43,477 nt of DNA from Aliiglaciecola lipolytica (GCF_018860635.1 NZ_JAHKPT010000020.1:1-43477); one strand, 5' to 3'. Positions 7,801 through 16,426 are shown, counted from the first letter of the stretch. The notes: generated by a model not told the origin, from the sequence alone. A program made the numbers and translations.

Positions 7801-10800
7801 GTGCTCCTATTACATCTGTAACTTCATCTTCCTCATCCAATACTATGTCATATGGTGCTGCTGACATTGGCACACTAAAGGTGGTTGATGGAGTAACCGA
7901 TTCCCCGATTACTTCAAATTCACGTAGCCCGATGTAAGATGTATCACCGTGATTGTTGATGGTTATTAACTTGACTGCAGTGACTTCCTCAGAAATGTCA
8001 TCTTCATCTAACTGAAAAGTTTCTCCGTTTGAATGCATGGCCGCGGTAAAAATTTTCGTTCTGGTAATTGATGGGCCAAGTAGTTCAAATTCTCTGGCCC
8101 CAATGTAGGTATTGTCACCGTGATTACTAATGGTTACTAGTTTCACATCGGTTACATCAGTTGGCACATCGGCAGGGTCTAGAGTAAAAGTCTGAACACT
8201 ATCGTTCATAGCCGCTGTAAAGGTTTTGCTTTGGGCTACTGACAATCCCAGCAGCTCAAATTCACGAGCACCGATATAGGATGGATCGCCGTGATTACTA
8301 ATAGTGATGAGTTTCACATCTGTGACGTTAACGGGGATGTCTTCACTATCTAGGCTGAACAATTCACCATTGCTATGCATTGCTGCTTTAAACGTCTTAC
8401 TTTCACTAACCGATGGCCCTAAAAGTTTAAATTCTTTCGCGCCAATATAACTAGAATGACCATAGTTGGAGATTGTGCGTAAGCGCACATCCGTTATATT
8501 TTCAAACTGATAAGCTGGATCTATGCTGAAGCTTTCACCGTCGTTATTTTTAGCGGCAGTATAAGTATAGGTAGGTCCAACTGAATCACCTGAAAAGGTT
8601 AATTCTCTGGCGCCCGTAAAGGTAGAGTGTCCGTAATTACTTAAGGTACGTATGCGTGTAGCTGTGACATTGTTATAAGCGCCGACAGACCAAGTTTGCA
8701 AATCATTATCCATGTTGGCGGTAAAAGTCGTCCCGCCCTCTGGGGCATTGATGGTTTGCCATGGACCGTTTGAAATTTGAATATCAAGTTCAAAGGTCTG
8801 TACTGATATATTGTTACCGTAATTAACCAGAGAGAAAGTATCGAAATTAATCGGATCTCCATTGGTACCGTCATTATCGGTGTCAAAAGTAAAGGCTAAG
8901 GTATTATTTTGTTTGGAGGACAACCATTGATTGCTTTGGTCACCATCGTGTAAATTTTTGGCGGCGTAAGAGGTAGAGTTATACTCACTATCTAGAGTAG
9001 TTAAACTACCACCGTGATAGCTCAATGAGAAATTGTGATTTGGTTCGTTGGCCCCTGAGCCAGCGACAGGAATTTTTATCCAATCTGGATTAGAAAGGGT
9101 TTTAACTTCAATTTGAAAGTACTTAATTGAAATATCGTTATTGCCGTAGTTAACTAAATTGAAGCCTTCAAGTTTAAATCTGTCCCCGGCTCCTGATAAA
9201 TTACCGTCATCATCGAGATCAAATTGGAAGTCCAAGGTATTGTTACTTTTACTACTTAACCAAGATGAGTTTAAGTCGCCGTCATGCAGATTTGCAGCTG
9301 CATAGGAGGTGGCGTTATATTGGCTATCAATATTGACTAATGTCCCACCTTGTTGCGCTAAAGCAAAATTATAGTCAGGTTCGCCAATGACAGAGCCTGG
9401 CACACTGAGTTTTTGCCAGTTTGGATTTGCTGATGTCTTAACCGCTACTTGGAACTCGTTGATAGCGCGGTCATCGTTTCCATAGTTTTTCAAATAAAAA
9501 CTTTGTAAGGTAAATTGATCCGCGGCAGTGGCGAGTGAGCCGTCCCCATCAGCATCAAATTGAAATTCAAAGAAATTATTAGTTTTGTTACTTAGCCAAG
9601 AAGAATTTCCGTCACCGTCATGAATATTTTTCGCAGCCAATGACGTGGAGTTATACTGACTGTCAAAACTGGTTAAGGTACCGCCTTGATACGTTAAAGC
9701 AAAATTATAATTAGCTTCGCCACTTGTGGAACCAGGTACCGCTATTTTTTGCCATGTTGGATTTGAGGCGGTTTTGACTGAAACTTGAAACTGCTTAATT
9801 GACCGATCGTCATTTCCATAGTTTCGTAATCGGAAGCTTTCGAGGGTGAAATAATCTGTTGCCGTACCCATTAAGCCATCTTCGTCAACGTCAAATTGGA
9901 AGGCTAGGGTGTTATTTCCATTTGAGCTTAGCCATCTACTATTTGCGTCACCATCGTGAATATTGTCAGCACCCCAAGAGGTGGAATTCAATTCGCTATC
10001 GATCTCAACCAAAGTACCGCCATTATGGGACATAGCAAAATTAAAATCGTTATCACCAATAGCTGAGCCCGGCACATAAATTTTTTGCCAACTGGTGTCA
10101 CTCAGAGTTTGCACTGCAATTTGAAACTGTTGTACTGAACGAGTGTGCGCTCCATAGTTTCTTAGGTTAAATTTACTAAAGGTAAAGACATCATCAGTAT
10201 CTCCTTCGGCTCCAGTTGTACCATTACTATTTGGGTCAAAAGAAAATTCGATAGTGTTATTATTTTTGCGACTTAACCAAAGTGAGTTGTCATCGCCATC
10301 CTGCATATTCTCAGCAGCCCAGGTAGTGGCGTTGTATTCGCTATCAACAGTGCCTAATACACCACCATTATGTGTCCTGGAGTATATATAGTCGTCATCA
10401 CCCGCGACTGAGCCGGGGACTTCAAGTTTGTTCCAAGTTACACCATCAGTGGTAACTTCAATTTGGAATTCTTTTACTGAGCGATCATCGTTACCGTAGT
10501 TTGTAATTTGTATTTCACTGATGGGGATTGAATTTCCAGCGTTGCCATTCCAGTCGGTATCAAAATTAAACTCAATGGTGTTATTCGATTTTTTCGACAA
10601 CCATCTTGATTTGTTGCTGCCGTCGTTAAGGTTTTTCGCACCATATGTTGTGCTATTGTATTCACTGTCCACCGATACCAACCGAGCCCCTTGCGCCCAA
10701 CTCAAATAATCAATTTTTGCAGTGGGGTTTTGCTCAGCTACGATTGGACGCCATCCATCAGTACCAGAGTCGGCACTTAAAGAGCTGTCTGAAGTGGTGA

Positions 10801-11104
10801 GTAACATAAATTGTTTTAGTGAACTTGAATCTTTACCGTAATTGGTTAATTCAAATTCTTCTACACAGTATGCTTCGTTACTGTCGTTGAGTTGGAAATT
10901 AATGTTGTTGCTTAATTTGCTAGATAACCAGTGAGTGTTTGAATCACCGTCCTGTAAATTACTGGCCGCCCAAGTGGTACTATTATATTGAGTATCTACT
11001 AAGGTTATAGTCGAGGGTTGTAATACGTCTGCTAAAACATAGGTAGCAGGAAGAGCTGCCAGCAAAGCAATAATTTTAAAATGGCACGTTTTGGTGGTTT
11101 GCAT
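4859..11104 (-). CDS. Giant MshQ-like surface protein: discoidin-like repeats, LamG, DUF6701-type C-terminus
   Basis: A 2081-residue exported protein. After a signal peptide (cleavage near residue 25), residues about 30-790 hold seven tandem copies of a roughly 115-residue unit marked by DSEYNSTS, (H/Q)DGD-N--WLS, NNT and NYGNDDRSIKQFQ, which looks like an F5/8C or galactose-binding-like sandwich. Residues about 790-1180 hold seven copies of a second unit of about 58 residues marked by SN(Y/H)GD-SYIGAREFELLG. Residues about 1240-1415 form a LamG/concanavalin-like domain (DGVDDYI, LSAWIKASS, WYHIAIVFDG, LYVNGTLDG, IDEVNL). Next comes HIQIEHDGDGLTCSAEPVTL and Cys-containing Ig-like regions, then from about 1760 a DUF6701-type end (GRFTPAYFDLE, EEVRFGRWVLKNNYGPET, ATFGIFHGNDRMIHWRE). 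DUF6701 occurs in MSHA pilus protein MshQ, but no other msh gene lies in the window. An adhesin or carbohydrate-binding role is inferred. Confidence 0.85.
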   Translation of the reverse strand: MQTTKTCHFKIIALLAALPATYVLADVLQPSTITLVDTQYNSTTWAASNLQDGDSNTHWLSSKLSNNINFQLNDSNEAYCVEEFELTNYGKDSSSLKQFMLLTTSDSSLSADSGTDGWRPIVAEQNPTAKIDYLSWAQGARLVSVDSEYNSTTYGAKNLNDGSNKSRWLSKKSNNTIEFNFDTDWNGNAGNSIPISEIQITNYGNDDRSVKEFQIEVTTDGVTWNKLEVPGSVAGDDDYIYSRTHNGGVLGTVDSEYNATTWAAENMQDGDDNSLWLSRKNNNTIEFSFDPNSNGTTGAEGDTDDVFTFSKFNLRNYGAHTRSVQQFQIAVQTLSDTSWQKIYVPGSAIGDNDFNFAMSHNGGTLVEIDSELNSTSWGADNIHDGDANSRWLSSNGNNTLAFQFDVDEDGLMGTATDYFTLESFRLRNYGNDDRSIKQFQVSVKTASNPTWQKIAVPGSTSGEANYNFALTYQGGTLTSFDSQYNSTSLAAKNIHDGDGNSSWLSNKTNNFFEFQFDADGDGSLATAADQFTLQSFYLKNYGNDDRAINEFQVAVKTSANPNWQKLSVPGSVIGEPDYNFALAQQGGTLVNIDSQYNATSYAAANLHDGDLNSSWLSSKSNNTLDFQFDLDDDGNLSGAGDRFKLEGFNLVNYGNNDISIKYFQIEVKTLSNPDWIKIPVAGSGANEPNHNFSLSYHGGSLTTLDSEYNSTSYAAKNLHDGDQSNQWLSSKQNNTLAFTFDTDNDGTNGDPINFDTFSLVNYGNNISVQTFELDIQISNGPWQTINAPEGGTTFTANMDNDLQTWSVGAYNNVTATRIRTLSNYGHSTFTGARELTFSGDSVGPTYTYTAAKNNDGESFSIDPAYQFENITDVRLRTISNYGHSSYIGAKEFKLLGPSVSESKTFKAAMHSNGELFSLDSEDIPVNVTDVKLITISNHGDPSYIGAREFELLGLSVAQSKTFTAAMNDSVQTFTLDPADVPTDVTDVKLVTISNHGDNTYIGAREFELLGPSITRTKIFTAAMHSNGETFQLDEDDISEEVTAVKLITINNHGDTSYIGLREFEVIGESVTPSTTFSVPMSAAPYDIVLDEEDEVTDVIGARLVTIKNHGDPSYTGIADFKLLGTAITPSYIFTAENTTLLQSYDFDPITTNILRFRSLNNYGSSSYVRATDFKLNEGVCKNAQWRMDETSWNGTANEVKDSTNSGYDAVSVGYGVGTDPTTSAMNPALEGDPGSCGYGEFDGVDDYIVSANGDSLDELTAMTLSAWIKASSFNQTNGTDSRGVFSKGPDGVDGVSYGAFFTNSGGNRLYVDIDGANDRFQSNTSFVVDTWYHIAIVFDGTQDESERVKLYVNGTLDGTFSESSSLIPNTSGDFYIGNLYSSANQKSVFHGAIDEVNLRPTALNAAEVSSLMGTTRSCTVPLHHIQIEHDGDGLTCSAEPVTLKACANLDCTDLVPIDVNVTLAATGSPSTWSNNPITIPSGETVSVEFNHTTAETITLSAETDVPAMSDLECIPDCDIVFSSGGYLLSLEDHTACSTTNLTIQAVKVGDSSTSCAAAENGDLSLDLVFNYANPTTGTKVPTLDSTAMAAASVTQNRIINFDESGTAVLSFEYQDAGKISIEVNDASGNGLASSTVTTVVSPAKLIVASPDTNAECTTNDASCNVFKKAGEDFNLSVAAACSDGTITANFEMKNIPLTVDTVAPLTGNSVSLGVANISIDTADNGVKLETNQSVSEVGVFTITATPPVNGYFGKTIDAATSESIGRFTPAYFDLETVFDGFLSGGDPFVYAGQMNIASPASGQISYATEPEFTITAKSLDGHTTLNYTGDFVNLDESNIVRVSPTEDSSQIGADATTNVSLSANLKSPTITEMNGVISYQFNSTDNFIYERNANALVEPFTSNLSLKVTSVIDADGITANDSDGNAANGVLELLPFGEEVRFGRWVLKNNYGPETTSLNIPMQIEYWDGSRFVISSEDNFTRFDAATDVNITDISLAPGTTSASGAGTFESGRAEFLLSPPGVNNQGDVQIEFEVPTWLQFDWSDIDSNYDGPYTENPSSVATFGIFHGNDRMIHWREKSN

Positions 11105-11161
11105 TACAACCTAGGCTTCATTACCGTCAATAAACATCATATGATAATAACCCAGCTCCAA

Positions 11162-11167
11162 TATAAT
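11162..11167 (+). promoter_or_regulatory. Possible -10 element of the small lipoprotein gene
   Basis: A perfect TATAAT lies about 20 bases before the ATG at 11188, in the 83-base divergent gap shared with the giant surface-protein gene. The -35 position is weak, so this is a tentative call. Confidence 0.35.
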
Positions 11168-11187
11168 TGTAATGTTAGGAACTAGAC

Positions 11188-11562
11188 ATGCGTATAAATA
11201 TGCTCTTCATACTGTCATTTATAACGATAGCGGCTTGTAGCCCTAATTCGTCAGAGACTGAGCAGTCAAAAAATCCAGAAAGTTTGCTTATGGAACAACA
11301 AAAGCATGATCAAGCTATCGAGCTTGAAACAGAAAAAAAATTACTAACCGATTCACTGACTGAAATGGAGCAGGCACATCGCTCACTCGACAAACTTGCT
11401 GAGTTGCAAATGGCGCAATCTGAAAAAGACCTAATCTCACTAGCCGCAGAAAAAAATAAACTTGCGGAACAACAGCTTATCGAAAATGCTGAGGTAGAAG
11501 CTGAAAAAAATAATGCATTGCTTAACCACTCCGGAAAAGCAACAGATGATTTACCAAATTGA
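11188..11562 (+). CDS. Small coiled-coil lipoprotein of unknown function
   Basis: 124 residues. A short signal sequence (MRINMLFILSFITIAAC) ends in a lipobox-like IAAC with Cys at residue 17, so the mature protein is probably lipid-anchored. The rest is highly charged and helical (EQQKHDQAIELETEKKLL, LAAEKNKLAEQQLIENAEVE), predicted as a coiled coil, with no known enzymatic domain. RBS AGGA lies ahead of the ATG. It is divergent from the giant surface-protein gene. Family unrecognised. Confidence 0.65.
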   Translation: MRINMLFILSFITIAACSPNSSETEQSKNPESLLMEQQKHDQAIELETEKKLLTDSLTEMEQAHRSLDKLAELQMAQSEKDLISLAAEKNKLAEQQLIENAEVEAEKNNALLNHSGKATDDLPN

Positions 11563-11585
11563 AACCCTAATCTTAACGGTAATTA

Positions 11586-13433
11586 TTATTCTAAATGTAC
11601 ATTATCAAGTATAAATTCAAACTCTCCGAGAGTAGGCCCTGCTACAAACGCTAAGCCTGAAAGTGTTGTATGATCTAAGCCTTTAAATCCTAATAAAGGT
11701 AAACGCACGGTTTGCCATTGCTCGGTTATTTCAAAATTTTGACTTGGTGGAATTCCTGATGAAATGGCTGAAAAAGATAACACGCGATAGTTGCCAACCG
11801 AGCCTTTTACATCAAATACCAAAGTATCAAACGCTGAGATATCCACACCGTTAATGGGGGGGGAAAAGTCACCTAGTGCAGCGCCAGCCCATGGATATGG
11901 AAATCCAGAATTAACAGCAGCAGAAACATGTAACCCTCCACTGTTATTCATTCCTGCAAATTCTTGAAGGGCAATGGTTGTTATAGAGTTGCCATTGGCC
12001 ACCCGATCGTCAGTATGTCCCCAATTGAAGTCGTCGTTATATTGCAAACTATCGGGTCCTTCAAAATCGCCTAATAATGCAGTTTTTAGTGGTGTCCCTT
12101 TGGTAGTTTCTGGTAGGTATTGCTGTATTTCAAAACCATTTTTTAAGATGTGCTTGATATTGAAAATATTGTCTATGTTGGCAGTTGGATCGCCAGTTAC
12201 AATTACTAAATCAGCTCGCTTTCCAATTTCAATTGTTCCTCGATCTTGCAAGTTAAAGCGTTTAGCAGCTGCGCTTGTTGCGGCGCTCAGCGCTTCACTT
12301 GGAGTCATCCCTGCTTCAACTAATAATGTAATTTCATGGTAAGCACTTACTCCGTATGCTGTGCCTGAGTTAGGTGCATCTGAGCCTGATAAAATAGTCA
12401 CGCCGGCTTGATTGAAGCGAAGCACGTTTTGCTTTGCTATGGCGAAATCAAAACCACTAGCTGTTGAGTTAAAGCTAGCCTGTAGAGTGTTTTTTTGTTG
12501 GCTTGAAAGCTTCGTAGAAATTCGCTCATCTGCTAACAATTTGCTATTGCGCTGTTGTTGATTTACCGAGGCAATTACCGCTAGAGTGGGGATAATAAAA
12601 ATATCTTTTTGAGCGGCTAAAGCAACCACTTCATCACTGACAACTTGGTCGGCAAAAATATGCACTAATCCATCAATATCTGCTTCAATAAGATCTTTAG
12701 CTGCGCTTTGTGTTGATATGTGCGCCATCACTTTCAAGCCTTGCAGGTGGCCTTGTTTAATAATCTCAATAGCTGTGGGTTTGTCTAAACTTGGTATATA
12801 TTGCTGATCTGGCATATAAACCAATTTAATATAATCAGCACCAGCATTTTTGCGTTTCGCTACCCATTCAGCAATTTCTTCCATGCTATCTACGGTATCG
12901 ATGCTAAATCCAAATTGGGTGCCATGTCCGTTTTTCACAGTGGCAAGTGTGCCAGAACTAAATAAGTCAGCTTTATCTGTTTGTAGCGGAAGTTGGCTGC
13001 TTGCTTTGTGTTTTATTAGCCAACTTTCGTTGGTAAACATATCCAAATGAGTGGTCACTCCCAAGCGCAAGGCATCTTTCAATGCATCACCGTAGGAGTG
13101 CGTGTGGGCATCAATAATACCTGGTATAACCGTTAAATTTTGACCCTCTATAACATTGATATCATTACCTTTGACAGCGTCGTTCATTTCGTCACTGTTG
13201 ATATCTGCAATTTTAACGATAAATCCGTCTTCAATTAATATGCTGGTGTGTTCAATTCGTTTGTGACCATCAAATACTCGCAAGTTTTTTAGTAGCACTG
13301 TGTTCGTTGCATGCGTTTCCGACTTATCAGCTTCCACGTCCGTTAAAGCTGTGGGAGTGGGTAGAGTGAAAACTAGAACAACTAAGGTTCCAACTACTAA
13401 CGCAAAGACCACTGCAAAAATATATTTAATCAT
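11586..13433 (-). CDS. Membrane-anchored amidohydrolase with C-terminal CIA30-like domain
   Basis: 615 residues. An N-terminal hydrophobic segment (residues 3-24) is an anchor or uncleaved signal. Residues about 45-440 are an amidohydrolase of the imidazolonepropionase/prolidase-like group. The metal site is visible as H110 and H112 (DAHTHS), likely carbamylated K203 (YIKLVYMP), H238 (KVMAHIS), H258 (GLVHIFAD) and D352 (LSGSDAPNSG). Residues about 450-615 form a second domain resembling the CIA30/galactose-binding fold (LLGDFEGPDSLQYNDDFNWG, FDTLVFDVKGSVGNYRV, WQTVRLPLLGFKGL, FEFILDNVHLE). It probably hydrolyses a cyclic amide or peptide-like substrate in the periplasm. It starts 19 bases after the permease stop with AAGGAC as RBS, so it belongs to the ABC operon. 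The domain pairing is notable. Confidence 0.8.
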   Translation of the reverse strand: MIKYIFAVVFALVVGTLVVLVFTLPTPTALTDVEADKSETHATNTVLLKNLRVFDGHKRIEHTSILIEDGFIVKIADINSDEMNDAVKGNDINVIEGQNLTVIPGIIDAHTHSYGDALKDALRLGVTTHLDMFTNESWLIKHKASSQLPLQTDKADLFSSGTLATVKNGHGTQFGFSIDTVDSMEEIAEWVAKRKNAGADYIKLVYMPDQQYIPSLDKPTAIEIIKQGHLQGLKVMAHISTQSAAKDLIEADIDGLVHIFADQVVSDEVVALAAQKDIFIIPTLAVIASVNQQQRNSKLLADERISTKLSSQQKNTLQASFNSTASGFDFAIAKQNVLRFNQAGVTILSGSDAPNSGTAYGVSAYHEITLLVEAGMTPSEALSAATSAAAKRFNLQDRGTIEIGKRADLVIVTGDPTANIDNIFNIKHILKNGFEIQQYLPETTKGTPLKTALLGDFEGPDSLQYNDDFNWGHTDDRVANGNSITTIALQEFAGMNNSGGLHVSAAVNSGFPYPWAGAALGDFSPPINGVDISAFDTLVFDVKGSVGNYRVLSFSAISSGIPPSQNFEITEQWQTVRLPLLGFKGLDHTTLSGLAFVAGPTLGEFEFILDNVHLE

Positions 13434-13452
13434 TAGAATGTCCTTTTTAATC

Positions 13453-14196
13453 TTAGTGATTTCGTTGTTTTGACCATGCCCATACGGTTGTTATTAACAA
13501 CACTAGGCTCATAAAAGTGACGACGATAATGTGGTAGAACACATTTCGTTCCCCTGGTGCCCCCAATACATACAGTGCGATCTCACTGAGATGATAGGTG
13601 GGTAAGAACTGTGCAAATGTCTGCATACTTTGGGGAAACATCATAATTGGGATCCACAATCCGCCTAATGCAGCAAAGGCTAGGAAAATAATATTAGATA
13701 TCGCTATTGATGCGTTTGCATTGCAGACAAAACCAATGATTAAGCCAATCAATATGAAAGGAAAAGTGGCAGTAATATGAGTGATTAGCAGTAGCGCCCA
13801 AGTATTTTGTGGCAATGCAACGCCTGCCGCGAAACCAGCAACCATATACATAATAGCTAAAGAAATACTTGAAAATAACAGCGTACTAAAAACCTTTGCG
13901 CCTATGTAACTGAAACCTTGACTAGGCGCGGCCAACTTAAGATCAAGCCAACCTTTATCGCGTTCGTTGGCTACGCTTATCCCAAAACCAAATATAGCCG
14001 GAGCCATAACAGCAAAAACACCATAAGTAGCTAACAGATAGTCTGGATTGTTACTGCTTCCAGGTAGCATGATGGCAAACAGTGAATAAAAAGCTACCGG
14101 CATCCCCAGTGTTGGAAGAATAAAATCAGGAGCTCTAAAAGCTTTAAGTAATTCGGCACCGGTTTCCAGATTAAAAGAATGGATTAACCTATTCAT
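13453..14196 (-). CDS. ABC-2 type transporter permease
   Basis: A 247-residue integral membrane protein with about six hydrophobic segments (for example LPTLGMPVAFYSLFAIM, YGVFAVMAPAIFGFGISV, AGFAAGVALPQNTWALLLI, IIFLAFAALGGLWIPIMM and IIVVTFMSLVLLITTVW). The NERDKGWLDLKLAAP loop after the second segment is typical of ABC-2 permeases. With the ATPase encoded just upstream (8-base overlap) it should form an exporter. Substrate unknown. The neighbouring amidohydrolase hints at export or resistance linked to a cyclic or peptide compound, but this is inference. Confidence 0.85.
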   Translation of the reverse strand: MNRLIHSFNLETGAELLKAFRAPDFILPTLGMPVAFYSLFAIMLPGSSNNPDYLLATYGVFAVMAPAIFGFGISVANERDKGWLDLKLAAPSQGFSYIGAKVFSTLLFSSISLAIMYMVAGFAAGVALPQNTWALLLITHITATFPFILIGLIIGFVCNANASIAISNIIFLAFAALGGLWIPIMMFPQSMQTFAQFLPTYHLSEIALYVLGAPGERNVFYHIIVVTFMSLVLLITTVWAWSKQRNH

Positions 14197-15094
14197 GATC
14201 TAACTCCTTGGTTCGGCTTAGCTGACTGAACACATCTTCTAATTTGGGTTGGCTAACGGTGAGGTCGACTAGCTGTTGATCTAGTTTCAATATTTCTAAC
14301 AGCGTTTGATTGATTTGAACGCTGCTAATTTCACTAAATCGTCCTGAAATTGAAACTGACGTTACGCCAACGATGCTACGCAGTTGTTCTTCGGAAAGGT
14401 TGGTTTCGCAGCGAATTACAGAGCCGGTTGTTTGCTTCTGAATGTCATTCGGAGATGCGTCAGCAACAATGACCCCTGAATTCATAATCATGATTCGATC
14501 TGCCAAATTCTCAGCTTCTTCTAAATAGTGAGTAGTCAGTACAATCGTTTTGCCTTGTTCGGCAAACCCTCGAATAACTGCCCATAAATTGCGTCTGGCT
14601 TCTATATCTAGACCTGTGGTTGGTTCATCTAGAAAAATTAATTGCGGGTCACCAACAATGGCTAATGCAAATTGCGCCCTTCTTTTTTGTCCACCAGATA
14701 ATTTTTTATAGCGTTTGTCGGCAAAGGCCTCAAGTTCACACATTTCTATGGTTTTTTGTACAGAAAAAGGGTTGGGATAGTAGCTAGCAAATAAGGTTAT
14801 TTGTTCTCGTATTGTGAGCAAGTCAGGTAAGTCAGAGTCTTGCAATATAACACCAGTTTGACGTTTAGCTTTTAGGCTGCCAGGTTGATGCCCCATGATT
14901 TTTAGATCACCAGAAGTGATTTTTTCCAATCCCAGAGCACATTTTATCAGTGAGGTTTTGCCAGCGCCATTTTGTCCTAAAATGGCAAAAACACCTGAAC
15001 CTTGGATGTTAATATCGACGCCTTTAATTGCTTCTACCGCAGCGTATGATTTTTTGAGATTCGTTGCCTGTAATATCGGTGTTGGGTGATCCAT
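14189..15094 (-). CDS. ABC transporter ATP-binding protein
   Basis: 301 residues with all ATPase motifs: Walker A GQNGAGKT at 40-47, Q-loop Q85 (GVILQDSD), signature LSGGQKRR at 132-139, Walker B LIFLDEP at 152-158 with D156 and E157, D-loop GLD and H-loop H189 (LTTHY). The C-terminal 80 residues (SVIRCETNLSEEQLRSIVG onward) are the extension typical of ABC-2 exporter ATPases of the CcmA/DrrA type. First gene of a likely three-gene operon with permease and amidohydrolase. The ATG follows AGGAAG at good spacing. A double dyad lies upstream and probably controls it. Confidence 0.9.
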   Translation of the reverse strand: MDHPTPILQATNLKKSYAAVEAIKGVDINIQGSGVFAILGQNGAGKTSLIKCALGLEKITSGDLKIMGHQPGSLKAKRQTGVILQDSDLPDLLTIREQITLFASYYPNPFSVQKTIEMCELEAFADKRYKKLSGGQKRRAQFALAIVGDPQLIFLDEPTTGLDIEARRNLWAVIRGFAEQGKTIVLTTHYLEEAENLADRIMIMNSGVIVADASPNDIQKQTTGSVIRCETNLSEEQLRSIVGVTSVSISGRFSEISSVQINQTLLEILKLDQQLVDLTVSQPKLEDVFSQLSRTKELDHE

Positions 15095-15112
15095 ATAGAC
15101 TTCCTGCTGAAT

Positions 15113-15151
15113 GTTTAGTACCTAAACTTTATATGGTTTTAGGTACTAAAC
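15113..15151. promoter_or_regulatory. Double dyad operator before the ABC operon
   Basis: Left arm GTTTAGTACCTAAAC (15113-15127) and right arm TTTTAGGTACTAAAC (15137-15151) are inverted copies over 14 bases, separated by nine. Each arm is itself a near-palindrome of the form TTTAG-N3-CTAAA. The site is 19-57 bases before the ABC ATPase start, and the gap contains TATAAA on the minus strand, so a bound repressor would cover the promoter. No matching regulator gene is adjacent. Confidence 0.6.
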
Positions 15152-15206
15152 AAGTGACAAAAGTCACGTTCTGCAGTTGTTAAAAACGGATCTTGTTGGT
15201 ATATGC

Positions 15207-16382
15207 TTAGTTAACCGGCAAATTAGTCTGCAAAAATTGCAGCATATTCCCACCCATGACCTTGCTTATAGATTCCTTTGACACACCTTTGTTTAAAAGG
15301 GACTGAGTGATGAGTGCCAACTGGCTGGTATCGAATGCCGTAGTGACAGCACCATCAAAATCTGAACCTAGAGAAACGTGCTCATCGCCAACCAAGTTGA
15401 TGCCATAAATGATCGCATCTGCTATATCTGTTGGTTGAGTACTACATATGGCACCATCCCAATGACCAACAGCAATAAGGCCTCCAGCTTGGGCAATTTG
15501 TTGCATTAAGCCATCATTAATATTGCGTTTTGATTGACAGTGACCATAGAAGCCTGTGTGACTAACTACTAACGGTGAGGTGCTGATGGCTAACACATCT
15601 TTAACGGTTTGTTCAGATGAGTGAGATACATCGACAATAATGTCTAACTGCTGCATCTTTTCGACAGCCTGTTTACCAAATTCGGTGAGACCAGTTTGGC
15701 TAGTGCCATGTAAAGAGCCGCCTAATTTGTTGTCAAAAAAGTGCTGTAAACTCATCATTCTAAAGCCCTTGTTGTACAGAACTTGAATGTTCTCCAACTC
15801 TCCATCTAACGCGTGAGAACCTTCTGTTCCCAAAAGCCCAGCAACAAGTTTAGGATGCTGTTGACGCTTTTCTAAAAATGTCGCTAGTGTTGTTTGCGAA
15901 GTGACCACAACAAAATCGTTTGCATGCTCTTGCGCTTGTTCTAAAAGTTTATCAGCTTGAAATAATGCCCTTGCAGTTAAGCTAGTCCAGGTGTCCATCG
16001 GCCAACCTTGAACTAATGCTAATCGAGTAATGTTGTCTGCGGCATCTGTGTTATTTTCTTCGTAATTTAGTCCCACTGGCGATTTGGTTACAGTAGTAAA
16101 CATTTGTAACGCAACATTACCTTGCTGCAAACGCGGAATGTCCACATGTCCAGTTTGCCCGTGCTCAGACAAATCCCTGTTCCACAGCAGTGAATCAGCA
16201 TGCCAATCGCCTACTATTAACGAATTATGAAATGCTTGAGCATCTTGACTGATCGTGATGGTGTCAACCGGCTCCACTTTGTTCATTTGTTGTTCCAAAT
16301 AGCTTGGTACAAAAATGCGAACACCAGTATAACCAAGTAACACCACTGCTAAGGCAGTTAATGCAACACGAGTTCTCTTCAT
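15207..16382 (-). CDS. Membrane dipeptidase, peptidase family M19
   Basis: 391 residues from ATG 16382, chosen because GGAG lies six bases upstream; a TTG at 16394 is in frame but unlikely. Residues 8-28 are a signal anchor (LTALAVVLLGYTGVRIF). The zinc site of renal-type dipeptidases is present: H61 and D63 (DWHADSLL), E187 (LLGTEGSH), H254 (VDVSHSS) and H275 (VVSHTGFYG), with D341 in LGSDFDG. FRMMSLQHFFDNKLGGS is also typical. It hydrolyses dipeptides, probably in the periplasm. It lies 44 bases after the GST gene and may be co-transcribed with it. Confidence 0.9.
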   Translation of the reverse strand: MKRTRVALTALAVVLLGYTGVRIFVPSYLEQQMNKVEPVDTITISQDAQAFHNSLIVGDWHADSLLWNRDLSEHGQTGHVDIPRLQQGNVALQMFTTVTKSPVGLNYEENNTDAADNITRLALVQGWPMDTWTSLTARALFQADKLLEQAQEHANDFVVVTSQTTLATFLEKRQQHPKLVAGLLGTEGSHALDGELENIQVLYNKGFRMMSLQHFFDNKLGGSLHGTSQTGLTEFGKQAVEKMQQLDIIVDVSHSSEQTVKDVLAISTSPLVVSHTGFYGHCQSKRNINDGLMQQIAQAGGLIAVGHWDGAICSTQPTDIADAIIYGINLVGDEHVSLGSDFDGAVTTAFDTSQLALITQSLLNKGVSKESISKVMGGNMLQFLQTNLPVN

Positions 16383-16426
16383 TGAGTTCTCCAATATTAA
16401 GGCAGGGATCAGACTAGGTTGTGTGC

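Noticed and set aside
8641-10709. Several ORFs of 60-80 codons on both strands inside the giant surface-protein gene
   Set aside because: They are shadows of the repeat-rich coding sequence, have no RBS and change with repeat boundaries.
15154-15167. GTGAC-AAAA-GTCAC hairpin upstream of the ABC operon
   Set aside because: Only five base pairs and no T-run; could be a regulator site but is too short to call beside the much stronger double dyad.
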